64,000 bases of DNA from Neptunitalea lumnitzerae (GTDB lineage: Bacteria; Bacteroidota; Bacteroidia; Flavobacteriales; Flavobacteriaceae), in contig NZ_BRVO01000002.1 of the NCBI RefSeq assembly GCF_027924185.1, positions 620,001 to 684,000 on the forward strand, in the 5' to 3' direction. The notes under the pieces were generated by a model. The model was not told the origin of the DNA. It worked only from the letters and a program-made list of their open reading frames with translations, and searched no databases. Below are positions 52,517 through 61,137 of this stretch, piece by piece. Both the position numbers and the translations under genes were made by a program. Each line of letters opens with the position of its first letter. Position 1 is the first letter of the stretch.

Positions 52517-53653
52517 TTATAACATACCCTTGGTAGAAGGTAGTATCATTTTTTCTGAATCTCTTTTTACTGCCATCTTAATAGCTTTTGCAAATGCTTT
52601 AAATATGGCCTCTATTTTATGATGCTCATTGGTACCTTCAGCTTTTACGTTTAAATTGGCTTTGGCTCCGTCTGAGAATGATTTAAAGAAATGTAAAAAC
52701 ATTTCAGTAGGCATTTTACCCACCATTTCTCTATTAAATTCAGCATCCCATACCAACCAATTTCTACCACCAAAATCAATAGCTACCTGGGCTAAACAAT
52801 CATCCATTGGTAAACAAAAGCCATAACGTTCTATTCCTAACTTATTCCCCAATGCCTTACTAAAAGCTTCCCCTAAAGCTATAGCTGTATCTTCAATAGT
52901 ATGGTGTTCATCTACTTCTAAATCTCCATTTACTTTAATCTCTAAATCCATTTGGCCGTGTCTGGCTAATTGATCTAGCATATGATCAAAAAATGCCAAT
53001 CCGGTTTCAATGGTACTTTTACCTGTACCATCTAAATTTAAATGAATGTAGATATCTGTTTCATTGGTTTTTCTAGAAATTTCAGCCGTACGATCTTTTA
53101 ACTTTAAAAGCTCGTATATCTCTTTCCAATCAGTAGTTTTAAGAACAATGCTCTCTAATATTTTAGTTTTATCATCTGTTAACTCGTCCGCACCTAAGTC
53201 TTCATGGTCAGAAATAAAAATTCCCTTAGCTCCTAAGTTTTTAGCCAGCTCCATATCAGTTAAACGATCTCCTAAAACAAAAGAATTTTCAAGATCGTAT
53301 TCCTGATTATTAATATACTTAGTTAACAACCCTGTACCTGGCTTACGTGTAGGAGCATTTTCATGAGCAAATGTTCTATCTATAAATATTTCATCAAATC
53401 GGATTCCTTCATTTTCAAAAGCCTTAACTATAAAATTCTGAGTAGGCCAAAAAGTATCTTCAGGAAATGAGTCTGTTCCTAACCCATCTTGGTTCGTAAC
53501 CATTGCCAACTCATAATCTAGTTCCTTTACTATTTTTACTAAATATTGAAATACCTTAGGATAAAACTCTAACTTATCTAAACTATCTAACTGATAGTCA
53601 TAAGGTTCATACACTAATGTACCATCTCTGTCTATAAATAATACCTTTTTCAT
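52517..53653 (-). CDS. hisB: Bifunctional histidinol-phosphatase / imidazoleglycerol-phosphate dehydratase
   Basis: Fusion protein of 378 residues. The N-terminal HAD phosphatase domain (about 1-165) starts [12 protein letters not shown] with the nucleophile Asp in DRDGT, and includes [13 protein letters not shown] and [14 protein letters not shown]. The C-terminal IGP dehydratase domain (about 185-378) has the metal motifs [29 protein letters not shown] and [16 protein letters not shown]. This two-domain form is known in enterobacteria and Bacteroidota. It begins directly after the hisC stop with no gap. Confidence 0.97.
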   Translation of the reverse strand: MKKVLFIDRDGTLVYEPYDYQLDSLDKLEFYPKVFQYLVKIVKELDYELAMVTNQDGLGTDSFPEDTFWPTQNFIVKAFENEGIRFDEIFIDRTFAHENAPTRKPGTGLLTKYINNQEYDLENSFVLGDRLTDMELAKNLGAKGIFISDHEDLGADELTDDKTKILESIVLKTTDWKEIYELLKLKDRTAEISRKTNETDIYIHLNLDGTGKSTIETGLAFFDHMLDQLARHGQMDLEIKVNGDLEVDEHHTIEDTAIALGEAFSKALGNKLGIERYGFCLPMDDCLAQVAIDFGGRNWLVWDAEFNREMVGKMPTEMFLHFFKSFSDGAKANLNVKAEGTNEHHKIEAIFKAFAKAIKMAVKRDSEKMILPSTKGML

Positions 53654-54703
53654 TTATTTCAATTCTTTTAAAATGTTCAATACTTTCTTATTCTCTTCTG
53701 GGGTACCCACAGTTATTCTAAGCGTATTTTCACATAAGGGTTGCGTTGTTCTATTTCTAATAACTATACCTCTTTCTAAAAATTGATTGTAGCGTGCTTC
53801 TGCATTATCAACTCTTACCAATATAAAATTAGCGTCGGTTTTAAATACCTCTTTTACAAAATCAAGTTTTCTAAGTTCCTCTTCTAGATAAAATCGTTCG
53901 TTAAGTAATACTTGAATTTGCTTTTGAACTTCCACATCATTTAATACTTGTTGTAAAGCTTTCTTCTGTGTAAGTTCATTTACGTTGTAAGGGGGTTTTA
54001 TTTTATTCAGTAAAGAAATAATCTCTTTAGATGCAAAGCATATTCCTAATCGTATACCCGCCATACCGTAGGCTTTAGATAAAGTTTGGGTTACAATCAA
54101 ATTAGGATAGTTGGCTAATTGTGTTATCCAACTTTTATCTTTAGAAAAATCAATATACGCTTCATCTACTACTACAATACCCGGAAAACTCTCTAAGATT
54201 TCCTGTATATTTTCTTTAGTAAAACTATTGCCTGTAGGGTTGTTAGGAGAGCAAATGAAAAGTAGTTTTGTAGTACTATCAGTTGCCTCTAGCATGGCCG
54301 ATACATTAGGCTGAAAGTTATGGGTTAGCAAAACTTCCTTATTCTTTACATCATTCAAATCTGCCAATACTTTGTACATACCGTAAGTAGGTGGTAATGT
54401 AATAATACTATCGGTACCAGGTTCGCAAAAGGCTCTAAATATTAAATCTAAAACTTCATCACTTCCATTTCCTAATAATATTTGCTCCTCAGTACATTGC
54501 TTTAGTTCTCCTATAGCTTTTTTTAGGGTACGTTGGTATGGATCAGGATACCTATTCACGCCATTTTCAAACGGATTCTCATTAGCATCTAAAAAAATCA
54601 TATCACTTCCTGTAGCGGTATATTCATCTCTTGCTGACGAATACGCCTTTAGAGAGGCTATATTTTTTCTAACTAAAGTATAGAGGTTAAACTGCTTACT
54701 CAT
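53654..54703 (-). CDS. hisC: Histidinol-phosphate aminotransferase
   Basis: PLP-dependent fold-type I aminotransferase of 349 residues. The Schiff-base lysine is Lys210 in TQTLSKAYGMAGIRLG. Other class signatures are FLDANENPFENG, LGNGSDEVLDL, CSPNNPTGNS and VVDEAYIDFS. It overlaps the end of hisD by 8 bp. Confidence 0.97.
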   Translation of the reverse strand: MSKQFNLYTLVRKNIASLKAYSSARDEYTATGSDMIFLDANENPFENGVNRYPDPYQRTLKKAIGELKQCTEEQILLGNGSDEVLDLIFRAFCEPGTDSIITLPPTYGMYKVLADLNDVKNKEVLLTHNFQPNVSAMLEATDSTTKLLFICSPNNPTGNSFTKENIQEILESFPGIVVVDEAYIDFSKDKSWITQLANYPNLIVTQTLSKAYGMAGIRLGICFASKEIISLLNKIKPPYNVNELTQKKALQQVLNDVEVQKQIQVLLNERFYLEEELRKLDFVKEVFKTDANFILVRVDNAEARYNQFLERGIVIRNRTTQPLCENTLRITVGTPEENKKVLNILKELK

Positions 54704-55985
54704 TTTCCAAACTTTTTAAACGTAGTGTAACAGCATTTTTGTGCGCAAAAAGTCCTTCTGCTTCTGCCATTAATTCAATAGCGTTTCCTATATTCTGTAT
54801 GCCTTTTTTGGTTATTTTTTGAAACGTCATGCTTTTTAAAAAGCTATCTAAATTAACGCCACTATATTGCTTAGCATAGCCATTAGTAGGTAATGTATGG
54901 TTTGTTCCTGAAGCATAATCTCCTGCACTTTCAGGAGTATATGAACCTATAAAAACAGAACCTGCGTTTATAATACCCTCTACAAAAATTTCTTCCTTTT
55001 CAGCAACTACAATAAAGTGTTCTGGTCCGTAGGCATTAATAAACGCTAACGCTTTTTCTTCATTTGTAAAAGAAATAAGCTTTGCATGCTCAATAGCAAG
55101 CGATGCAATTTCTTTTCTTGGTAGTTTTTCTAATTGTTTTTTTAGAGCCTCTTCAACTGCTTCTACTGTAGTTATATCTGTAGAAACTAAAATTACTTGA
55201 CTATCGGGTCCGTGTTCAGCTTGCGAAAGCAAATCTGCTGCCACAAATTCAGGATTTGAAGATTCGTCTGCAAAAACAAGTAATTCAGAAGGACCAGCAG
55301 GCATATCTATAGCTACACCAAATTTAGTAGCTAATTGTTTTGCTACGGTAACAAACTGATTGCCTGGACCAAAAATCTTATATACTTTAGGAATACTCTC
55401 TGTGCCAAAGGTTAACCCAGCAATTGCTTGTATACCTCCTACTTTTAAAATTTTAGTAACTCCGCATAGTTGTGCTGTGTATAATATAGCCGGATTCACT
55501 TTCCCTTCTTTATTAGGTGGTGTACAAAGTACTATTTCTTCACAGCCTGCTATACGTGCAGGTACGGCTAACATTAATATGGTAGAGAACAAAGGTGCTG
55601 ACCCTCCCGGTATATATAAGCCCACTTTTTGAATGGCCTTTTTCTGCTGCCAACACAATACTCCTTCTCTTGTATTTACTTCTACCTTTTCAGTCTTCTG
55701 TGCGGCATGAAATGTTTCAATATTACTCTTAGCAAGTTGAATAGCCTTCTTTAATTCTTGGCTAACCACTTGAAATGCTTCATCTATTTCATCTTGGCTA
55801 ACTTCAAAGCTATTGATTTCAACACCATCAAATAATTCGGTATACTTTTTTAATGCTGCATCTCCTTTATGAGAAACCTCTGTAAATATTTCATTTACTG
55901 TTTCTTCTATGTCTTCAACATTCTGTGTGGGTCTAATTACTAAATTATCCCAAGTGTTTATAGGCGGATTTACTAGTTTTTCCAT
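54696..55985 (-). CDS. hisD: Histidinol dehydrogenase
   Basis: Zinc-dependent NAD+ enzyme of 429 residues carrying out the last two oxidations to histidine. Characteristic segments are KVGLYIPGGSAPLFSTILML, GPGNQFVTVAKQLATKFG, IDMPAGPSELLV, LLSQAEHGPDSQ with metal-binding Gln and His, AYGPEHFIVV with the catalytic Glu-His, and the C-terminal GLFAHKNAVTLR. The start ATG shares one base with the hisG stop (TAATG). Confidence 0.97.
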   Translation of the reverse strand: MEKLVNPPINTWDNLVIRPTQNVEDIEETVNEIFTEVSHKGDAALKKYTELFDGVEINSFEVSQDEIDEAFQVVSQELKKAIQLAKSNIETFHAAQKTEKVEVNTREGVLCWQQKKAIQKVGLYIPGGSAPLFSTILMLAVPARIAGCEEIVLCTPPNKEGKVNPAILYTAQLCGVTKILKVGGIQAIAGLTFGTESIPKVYKIFGPGNQFVTVAKQLATKFGVAIDMPAGPSELLVFADESSNPEFVAADLLSQAEHGPDSQVILVSTDITTVEAVEEALKKQLEKLPRKEIASLAIEHAKLISFTNEEKALAFINAYGPEHFIVVAEKEEIFVEGIINAGSVFIGSYTPESAGDYASGTNHTLPTNGYAKQYSGVNLDSFLKSMTFQKITKKGIQNIGNAIELMAEAEGLFAHKNAVTLRLKSLENE

Positions 55986-56836
55986 TACAATACCATTTTT
56001 TCAATAGGACATATTAATATACCTTCTGCACCGTTATTTTTTAATTCATCAATTACTTCCCAAAACGTTTCCTCGTTAATTACCGAGTGTATAGAAGACC
56101 ATCCTTCTTCTGCCAAAGGCAATACTGTAGGACTACGCATACCCGGTAAAATTTTAATGATATTATCTACTTTATCATTAGGAGCATTCAAAAGCACATA
56201 TTTAGATTTTCTGGCTTTAAGAACAGATTGAATTCTAAATTGAAGCTTCTCTAAAATTTCTTTAGACTCCTTTGATATTTTTGGTGATACGGTTAAAACT
56301 GCTTCACTTTTTAGTATCTCCTCTACCTCTTTCAAGTTATTTTTAAAGAGTGTACTTCCACTAGAAACAATATCTACTATAGCATCTGCCAAACCAATAT
56401 TAGGAGCTATTTCTACTGAACCATTAATAAGGTGAATATCTGCATTAACACCTTTATCAGCCAAAAAGTTTTTAACCGTATTAGGATAAGAAGTGGCTAT
56501 TTTTTTCCCTTCTAAATCTTTAATAGAATTATAAACTCCATTTTTCGGAATAGCTACACATACTCTACATTTAGAAAAACCTAACTTTTCAACAATCGGC
56601 AAATCTTGTCCTTTTTCAACTAACAAATTTTCACCTATAATGGCAATATCCACAACTCCATCTCTTAAATATTGTGGTATATCACCATTTCTTAAATATA
56701 AAACTTCAATAGGAAAGTTTCTTGCAGAAGCCTTTAATTGGTCTATACCATTATCAATAGAAATTCCAGAATCCTTTAATATCTTTAAAGAATCTTCATT
56801 TAACCTACCGGATTTTTGAATCGCAATCTTTAACAT
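55985..56836 (-). CDS. hisG: ATP phosphoribosyltransferase, long form
   Basis: First committed enzyme of histidine synthesis, 283 residues, condensing ATP and PRPP. The length shows the long HisG type with a C-terminal regulatory domain (about 215-283, YVLLNAPNDKVDNIIKILPG) used for histidine feedback inhibition. The catalytic part has QKSGRLNEDSLKILKDSG, DIAIIGENLLVEKGQ, and the PRPP loop DAIVDIVSSGSTLFKN. It is the first enzyme gene of the operon and lies 14 bp after the attenuator terminator, so the operon is under both attenuation and feedback control. Confidence 0.97.
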   Translation of the reverse strand: MLKIAIQKSGRLNEDSLKILKDSGISIDNGIDQLKASARNFPIEVLYLRNGDIPQYLRDGVVDIAIIGENLLVEKGQDLPIVEKLGFSKCRVCVAIPKNGVYNSIKDLEGKKIATSYPNTVKNFLADKGVNADIHLINGSVEIAPNIGLADAIVDIVSSGSTLFKNNLKEVEEILKSEAVLTVSPKISKESKEILEKLQFRIQSVLKARKSKYVLLNAPNDKVDNIIKILPGMRSPTVLPLAEEGWSSIHSVINEETFWEVIDELKNNGAEGILICPIEKMVL

Positions 56837-56849
56837 TTCACATCACATT

Positions 56850-56890
56850 TAAAAATTAAAAAAGCCCGTTTGATTTCTCAAACGGGCTTA
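56850..56890 (-). terminator. Intrinsic terminator of the his attenuator
   Basis: On the minus strand AAGCCCGTTTGA pairs exactly with TCAAACGGGCTT around a GAAA loop (12-bp stem, positions 56862-56889) and is followed by TTTTTTAATTTTT. It stands between the leader ORF and hisG. The 5' arm plus loop base (56877-56884, CGTTTGAG) can instead pair with CTCAAATG at 56933-56940 inside the leader ORF, giving eight pairs with one G-U. That alternative would prevent terminator formation. Confidence 0.92.
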
Positions 56891-56926
56891 GTAGACTTTA
56901 TTATAAATACAGATACAACAAAACTA

Positions 56927-56980
56927 TCACCTCATTTGAGCTGAAGAATAATAGTGATGATGTAAATGGTTAAAATTCAT
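56927..56980 (-). CDS. Histidine-operon leader peptide (attenuation)
   Basis: Short ORF encoding MNFNHLHHHYYSSAQMR, then TGA TAG. Histidine occupies positions 5, 7, 8 and 9, so four of the first nine codons are His. It precedes a terminator and then hisG, the arrangement of the enterobacterial hisL attenuator. The antiterminator strand CTCAAATG lies in codons 14-16, about five codons past the His run. A ribosome starved for charged His-tRNA would leave it free, while one reaching the stop codon would cover it and let the terminator form. The peptide itself probably has no other function. It is too short for usual gene finders. The regulatory logic is inferred from base pairing, which I checked by eye. 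Confidence 0.9.
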   Translation of the reverse strand: MNFNHLHHHYYSSAQMR

Positions 56981-57011
56981 TATTTTGGCTTATTACCTAT
57001 TTTGTAATGTT

Positions 57012-57019
57012 CAAATTTA
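57012..57019 (-). promoter_or_regulatory. Candidate -7 element of the his operon promoter
   Basis: TAAATTTG on the minus strand fits the Bacteroidota TAnnTTTG consensus and would start the transcript about 25 nt before the leader ATG. A -33 TTG is not evident at the usual spacing. Confidence 0.35.
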
Positions 57020-57183
57020 AAGTAACTTTTTTAAAAATAAAAGAATCGTAAGTAAAAAAAAGTGTTTTTTTTACAAATATCTAAAATTTAAGCTTTTAAG
57101 TTTTTATTAACAAAAAATTATTAGTACTTTAAGACCATTGATTGCTGAAACAATTGTTGAACCTTTAAAGATATTTAGACTTA

Positions 57184-57690
57184 ATGATGTTTTTATTTTC
57201 CCCCCTCATGAGTTCTTTTGATTATATTATTATAGTAACACTTACCCTATTCTTTTTAGCCCTAGGATATTTTAGTTTTAAAGCTAGATTAGTAAACAAA
57301 GAAAATACGACTAAAAGTGACGATCATGACATAGTTAATGATTACAGAGTTTCTAATTTTGGAGTACCTGGGCAGATAAGAGCTGTAAAAACATATGATC
57401 GAGGTGTTTTTATTAAAGATTCCGATCATTCTAAAATTTATAATAATCAAGAAATTAACGAACAATTGAGTCAGAAAGATGACTTACAACTAATAGAAGG
57501 AGTTGGACCAGCAATTGAAAAAAGGTTTAATGATAATGGTATTTTTACTTATGAGCAGCTTACACATTTGCCGAAAGAAGATAAAAAAACTATTTCAAAA
57601 GTAGTTTCTTTTTTACCTAAACAAATTGATATTGAATATATCAGCAGTCAAGCTAAACTTTTTTCTAACAACAAGGAATTTTCTGCTTAA
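57184..57690 (+). CDS. Membrane-anchored helix-hairpin-helix protein
   Basis: Function unknown. The 168-residue protein has one N-terminal membrane helix (FDYIIIVTLTLFFLALGYFS, about residues 12-31). A charged linker follows, and then a helix-hairpin-helix-type unit LQLIEGVGPAIEKRFNDNGI followed by FTYEQLTHLPKED (about residues 100-133). Such units resemble those of DUF4332 and the flavobacterial proteins annotated only as helix-hairpin-helix domain-containing; in DNA-binding proteins the GxGPxxxxR pattern contacts DNA backbone. Here it is attached to a membrane anchor, so a DNA role is not certain. The gene is divergent from the his leader. A second ATG at 57187 is an alternative start. Confidence 0.78.
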   Translation: MMFLFSPLMSSFDYIIIVTLTLFFLALGYFSFKARLVNKENTTKSDDHDIVNDYRVSNFGVPGQIRAVKTYDRGVFIKDSDHSKIYNNQEINEQLSQKDDLQLIEGVGPAIEKRFNDNGIFTYEQLTHLPKEDKKTISKVVSFLPKQIDIEYISSQAKLFSNNKEFSA

Positions 57691-57727
57691 AAGCGCTATT
57701 TAACCAATTTTCTTATATATTTTTATT

Positions 57728-57763
57728 AAAACGGTAAGGTGGATTCACTTTTACCGTTTTTTT
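57728..57763. terminator. Bidirectional terminator between HhH protein and trehalase genes
   Basis: AAAACGGTAA (57728-57737) pairs with TTACCGTTTT (57751-57760), with an inner GTG/CAC extension at 57739-57741 and 57746-57748, and a T run on the plus strand. It overlaps the stop codon of the convergent trehalase gene. Confidence 0.8.
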
Positions 57764-59355
57764 ATGGAAGACGGAATAGTATCTAGCATCTTTTTAAAAC
57801 TAAGAGCCACTCCATTAGTCCAACCAAAGCCATCTTGTGTTTCATATTCTCCTCCTCCAGAAAGCAATTCTAGGTTCTCTACATTATACTTTTCCATCAT
57901 TTTACCGGTGTTGGCATATACCCGCTCATTTAAACTGAGCCATTTTTCTATAATTTCTTTCGCCTCATCTCGGTAACCATAATTTAGCAATCCTCTCACA
58001 GCCATATATTGTAAAGGTGCCCAGCCATTTGGTGCATCCCATTGTTGCTCTGTATGTGTTAAGGTAGTAACAAGTCCTCCTGCTTTTAAGAAATCTTGCA
58101 TAAGCCTATCCTTTACGTGCTCTGCCTGCTCTTTGGTGGCTATTCTAAAAAATAATGGATACACCCCTGCCATGGTTAATTTATGAGAACATTGTTGTTC
58201 AGAAATTATATAATCGGTAAAGAACTCCGCTTCTTTATTCCAGAAATTATTTCTAATAAATTCGTTTCTTTTTAACGCTTTCTTTAAATAAATACGCTTA
58301 CTAATAGTATCCTTTTGCTCACCAAAGTAATTAGCTATTTGATGTTCCATAAAAAATAAAAGACAATTCAAATCAACAGGTGCTATATCTATGGTAGCTG
58401 TTGAACTAAAATCATTCTCTTTTTGATACCATCTGCTACTAAAATCCCAACCAGATGCAGCCGCAGCTCTTATGTTTCTGTATACCTTTTCCTTCTGATT
58501 CTTGTCTAAGTTTTCGGCTAGTTCTACATCTTCTCTATAAGACTCTTCTCTAGGGGTGTTCTTATAATCCCAATATCTATTTAATAAGGTTCCATTATTT
58601 GTAGTTAAAACAGCATTAATAGGCTTAAAGGGGCTTGATATATCATCTGTACCCTTCATCCAGTAATTATACTCTTTTAAAATGTAAGGACCATACCGCT
58701 TCAATACATTACTATCTCCTTTAGCAAGGGCATGAACCATTAAACCAAAAAAAGGAGGTTGAGATCTAGATAAATAATAATTTCTATTACCATTTGGTAC
58801 AAAGCCTAAAGTATCCACTAAAAAGGCAAAATTATCTACCATATCCTTAGCTAATTCTGTTTGTCCATCAGCTAGAAGACCTTGCATTGTAAAGTAACTA
58901 TCCCAATAGTAAATCTCTCTGAACCTTCCTCCTGGAACAACGTAAGGCTCTGGTAACGGTATTCTAGAACTAAATGGATGATATTTATCTGCGTGACGTG
59001 TTAGCACCGGCCACATACCACTTATATGCTCGTACATATTTTTTGTGGTATCTGTAATAAAGTCCTTTTGTATAGACTTTGTCATTAAAAAGTAATTATG
59101 AACAAAAGACTCTAAATCAAAATCTTTTTTATGACGTTGCTCCTCATAAAATTGTAAAATTTTAGCTTTAGATATTTTAGGCTTCATATCTACAAACGTC
59201 TTAGAATCTTTAAAGATCATACTCATTTGTACTTCCTTAAAAAATTCAGATTGATAATAGTTTTGAGGAGCATCCTTTTTCACTTCCTGAGTGCAGGATA
59301 AGCTAAAAGATGTTATCATAAGAAGTATTAATTTATTAAACTTAGAAAAAAACAT
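57751..59355 (-). CDS. GH37 trehalase (lipoprotein)
   Basis: Alpha,alpha-trehalase of 534 residues splitting trehalose into two glucoses. The first GH37 signature PGGRFREIYYWDSYFTMQGL is at residues 141-160 and the second, QWDAPNGWAPLQ, is toward the C-terminus. Further catalytic-barrel segments are VPNGNRNYYLSRSQPPFFG, AAASGWDFSSRWY and the closing GGGEYETQDGFGWTNGV. The N-terminus has a lipobox FSLSC (Cys21), so it is probably an envelope enzyme, comparable in function to periplasmic trehalases rather than the cytoplasmic TreF type. It is a single gene, bounded by terminators on both sides. Confidence 0.95.
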   Translation of the reverse strand: MFFSKFNKLILLMITSFSLSCTQEVKKDAPQNYYQSEFFKEVQMSMIFKDSKTFVDMKPKISKAKILQFYEEQRHKKDFDLESFVHNYFLMTKSIQKDFITDTTKNMYEHISGMWPVLTRHADKYHPFSSRIPLPEPYVVPGGRFREIYYWDSYFTMQGLLADGQTELAKDMVDNFAFLVDTLGFVPNGNRNYYLSRSQPPFFGLMVHALAKGDSNVLKRYGPYILKEYNYWMKGTDDISSPFKPINAVLTTNNGTLLNRYWDYKNTPREESYREDVELAENLDKNQKEKVYRNIRAAAASGWDFSSRWYQKENDFSSTATIDIAPVDLNCLLFFMEHQIANYFGEQKDTISKRIYLKKALKRNEFIRNNFWNKEAEFFTDYIISEQQCSHKLTMAGVYPLFFRIATKEQAEHVKDRLMQDFLKAGGLVTTLTHTEQQWDAPNGWAPLQYMAVRGLLNYGYRDEAKEIIEKWLSLNERVYANTGKMMEKYNVENLELLSGGGEYETQDGFGWTNGVALSFKKMLDTIPSSIKKR

Positions 59356-59406
59356 AGCTACATTTTTTTCTTAAGGTAAGAAAAATAATATAAAATCAGA
59401 AAACAA

Positions 59407-59441
59407 AAAATCGCCAATAATTATGTATTACTGGCGATTTT
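59407..59441 (-). terminator. Terminator of the bacteriophytochrome-heme oxygenase operon
   Basis: AAAATCGCCA (59407-59416) pairs with TGGCGATTTT (59432-59441); on the minus strand the stem is followed by a T run. It lies 144 bp downstream of the heme oxygenase gene and before the trehalase gene on the same strand. Confidence 0.75.
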
Positions 59442-59584
59442 ACCAAAACCAAATAATTAGTAAGCATATTACAACTTAACCCCAATCCCTTTAAAACTGG
59501 TTAAAGAGTTTTACTTATTACACTTCAAAAGTATTGGAAACTTTTTTACAGCGAGCTGATAAATATCATTTTCCCAAGGAAATA

Positions 59585-60181
59585 CTAACTAAAAAGAAAC
59601 TTTTTTTCTGAATAGAAAATATGGGCTTTTTTAAAAAAAGCAAATGCATCATTTGCTCCTGAAGTAATTTCTTCTGTATTAATTTGATTTTCAATATCTT
59701 CAACCTTTTCTTTAAAACCATTCCAACGTTCTAAAGTTTGGGTAACTTCTCTGTTAAAAAACTTTTGATCTGGTAAGGTAGTAAGATGTTCACATTTTTG
59801 CATTTGTTTACTAATCATTAAGCCTCCCATCATAGAACCCTCCATAACATAGATAATACCTAATAAATAACTTAGATTAACCATATTAGGTTTAAAAATT
59901 GGTAATTCTAGATCAGCACTAATAATACCTAAACATTTCAAATCTTTTTCAATTCTTTTAGATTTATGAAATTCTGCAAAAGAACTGAATCCATTATTTA
60001 AAACATCATTATTATCTGCAATAAAATTTTCTAATGGCTTATAAGAACCATAATTGGTTATTAATAAATCTTTATATTCTTCTACTGTGATAGAATTATC
60101 TAAAACCTTTGAAGCATCATTGTATGCCTCTGCCTCATTATGTAATTCTTGTGTACTCTTTTTTAAATGATCAAAAATCAT
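59585..60181 (-). CDS. bphO: Biliverdin-producing heme oxygenase
   Basis: Helical heme oxygenase of 198 residues that opens heme to biliverdin, CO and iron. The proximal heme ligand is His14 in STQELHNEAE, and the distal-helix Gly motif is visible in YVMEGSMMGGLMIS. Length and motifs fit the bacteriophytochrome-associated BphO type. Its start overlaps the end of the upstream response-regulator gene by 11 bp, and the bacteriophytochrome kinase is encoded two genes upstream. It therefore very probably supplies the biliverdin chromophore for that photoreceptor. Confidence 0.9.
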   Translation of the reverse strand: MIFDHLKKSTQELHNEAEAYNDASKVLDNSITVEEYKDLLITNYGSYKPLENFIADNNDVLNNGFSSFAEFHKSKRIEKDLKCLGIISADLELPIFKPNMVNLSYLLGIIYVMEGSMMGGLMISKQMQKCEHLTTLPDQKFFNREVTQTLERWNGFKEKVEDIENQINTEEITSGANDAFAFFKKAHIFYSEKKFLFS

Positions 60182-60725
60182 AGTCTTTTCTTAATTTACT
60201 AAGTTCCTCTCTCATTTTTCTAATATCATCAATATGAGAAGCATTCACAGAATCAAATGTACCTAAAAATTGTTCTATTTTATGTATTGTCTCCTTACTT
60301 GAAGCTACTAAATCTCTTGTCTTTTTGGTTAGAGGTCTATTGTTTTTAATAGCATTAAAAAACGGTACTAGCTTCATATGAAATGTACCTAAATTTTTCT
60401 TTAAGAAATAACCCGATGCTCCGCTAAGTATGGTATTAGCAGCTAACTCTTCATCATTAATAGCTCCTGTTAAAAATATAAAAGTAGTTCCTGGACAAAT
60501 ATTTTCAGCCTTTTCTAAAACTTCTAAACCACTACACGTTGGTAATCGGTAATCACTAATTATTAAATGTGGCTTAAACTCTCTCAAATTATTTGCAACC
60601 GCATCTAAATCTTGAACTACTCGTAAATCTACATGAGACTCTGCCTTTTCTATCTGTCTTTCTATTAATTGGGCATCTGTTTTATTGTCTTCAACCAATA
60701 AAACCCTAATGGGGGACTTCTTCAT
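60171..60725 (-). CDS. Single-receiver response regulator with helical C-terminal tail
   Basis: Response regulator of 184 residues. The receiver domain (about 5-128) has the acidic pocket VLLVEDNKTD, phospho-acceptor Asp58 in HLIISDYRLP, the Thr in FIFLTGAIND, and Lys in YFLKKNLG. The remaining 55 residues are helical and charged (KMREELSKLRKD) with no recognisable DNA-binding or enzymatic output. It may act by protein-protein contact. It starts 1 bp after the upstream receiver gene ends and overlaps heme oxygenase by 11 bp. Confidence 0.9.
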   Translation of the reverse strand: MKKSPIRVLLVEDNKTDAQLIERQIEKAESHVDLRVVQDLDAVANNLREFKPHLIISDYRLPTCSGLEVLEKAENICPGTTFIFLTGAINDEELAANTILSGASGYFLKKNLGTFHMKLVPFFNAIKNNRPLTKKTRDLVASSKETIHKIEQFLGTFDSVNASHIDDIRKMREELSKLRKDYDF

Positions 60726-60726
60726 A

Positions 60727-61137
60727 CTAATTCTTATTAAGGTCTAACCAATATTTAGTAATAGTCTTCAACGTTTCTTTTAATTGTTGAAAATCTTTGG
60801 GTTTTTCAATATAACTATTTACAGATAGCTCATAAGCCCTTTGTAAATCTGATAATTGAACAGAAGAGCTAAAAATTACGATTGGGATAGCTCTTAAACT
60901 ATCATTATTCTTTATTTGTTTTAACAAATCTAATCCATTTATTCCAGACATCTTAATATCTAAAAGAACTAATGAAGGAGCGTCAGCCAAAAAGTTTCTC
61001 TCTTTCATTATTTTTAAAGCTTCTTCTCCATTATTAATATGTCTAATTTCAACATTAGGAATATCTTTATTGAATATCCTTCTCATCAGTTGAATATCAT
61101 TAGCATTATCTTCTATAGAAAGAATATACTTACTCAT
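60727..61137 (-). CDS. Stand-alone receiver protein, phytochrome-associated (Rcp1-like)
   Basis: CheY-like receiver of 136 residues with no output domain. Key residues are in LSIEDNANDIQLMRR, phospho-acceptor Asp60 in LVLLDIKMSG, Ser/Thr in VIFSSS and Lys in YIEKPKDF. Single receivers of this type commonly partner phytochrome kinases, as with cyanobacterial Rcp1. It overlaps the stop of the bacteriophytochrome gene by 8 bp. Confidence 0.92.
   Translation of the reverse strand: MSKYILSIEDNANDIQLMRRIFNKDIPNVEIRHINNGEEALKIMKERNFLADAPSLVLLDIKMSGINGLDLLKQIKNNDSLRAIPIVIFSSSVQLSDLQRAYELSVNSYIEKPKDFQQLKETLKTITKYWLDLNKN

Noticed and set aside
56850-56890. Hairpin before hisG as an ordinary terminator for an upstream gene
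   Set aside because: The neighbouring gene is divergent, the U-tract is on the hisG strand and a His-rich ORF precedes it, so attenuation explains it better.
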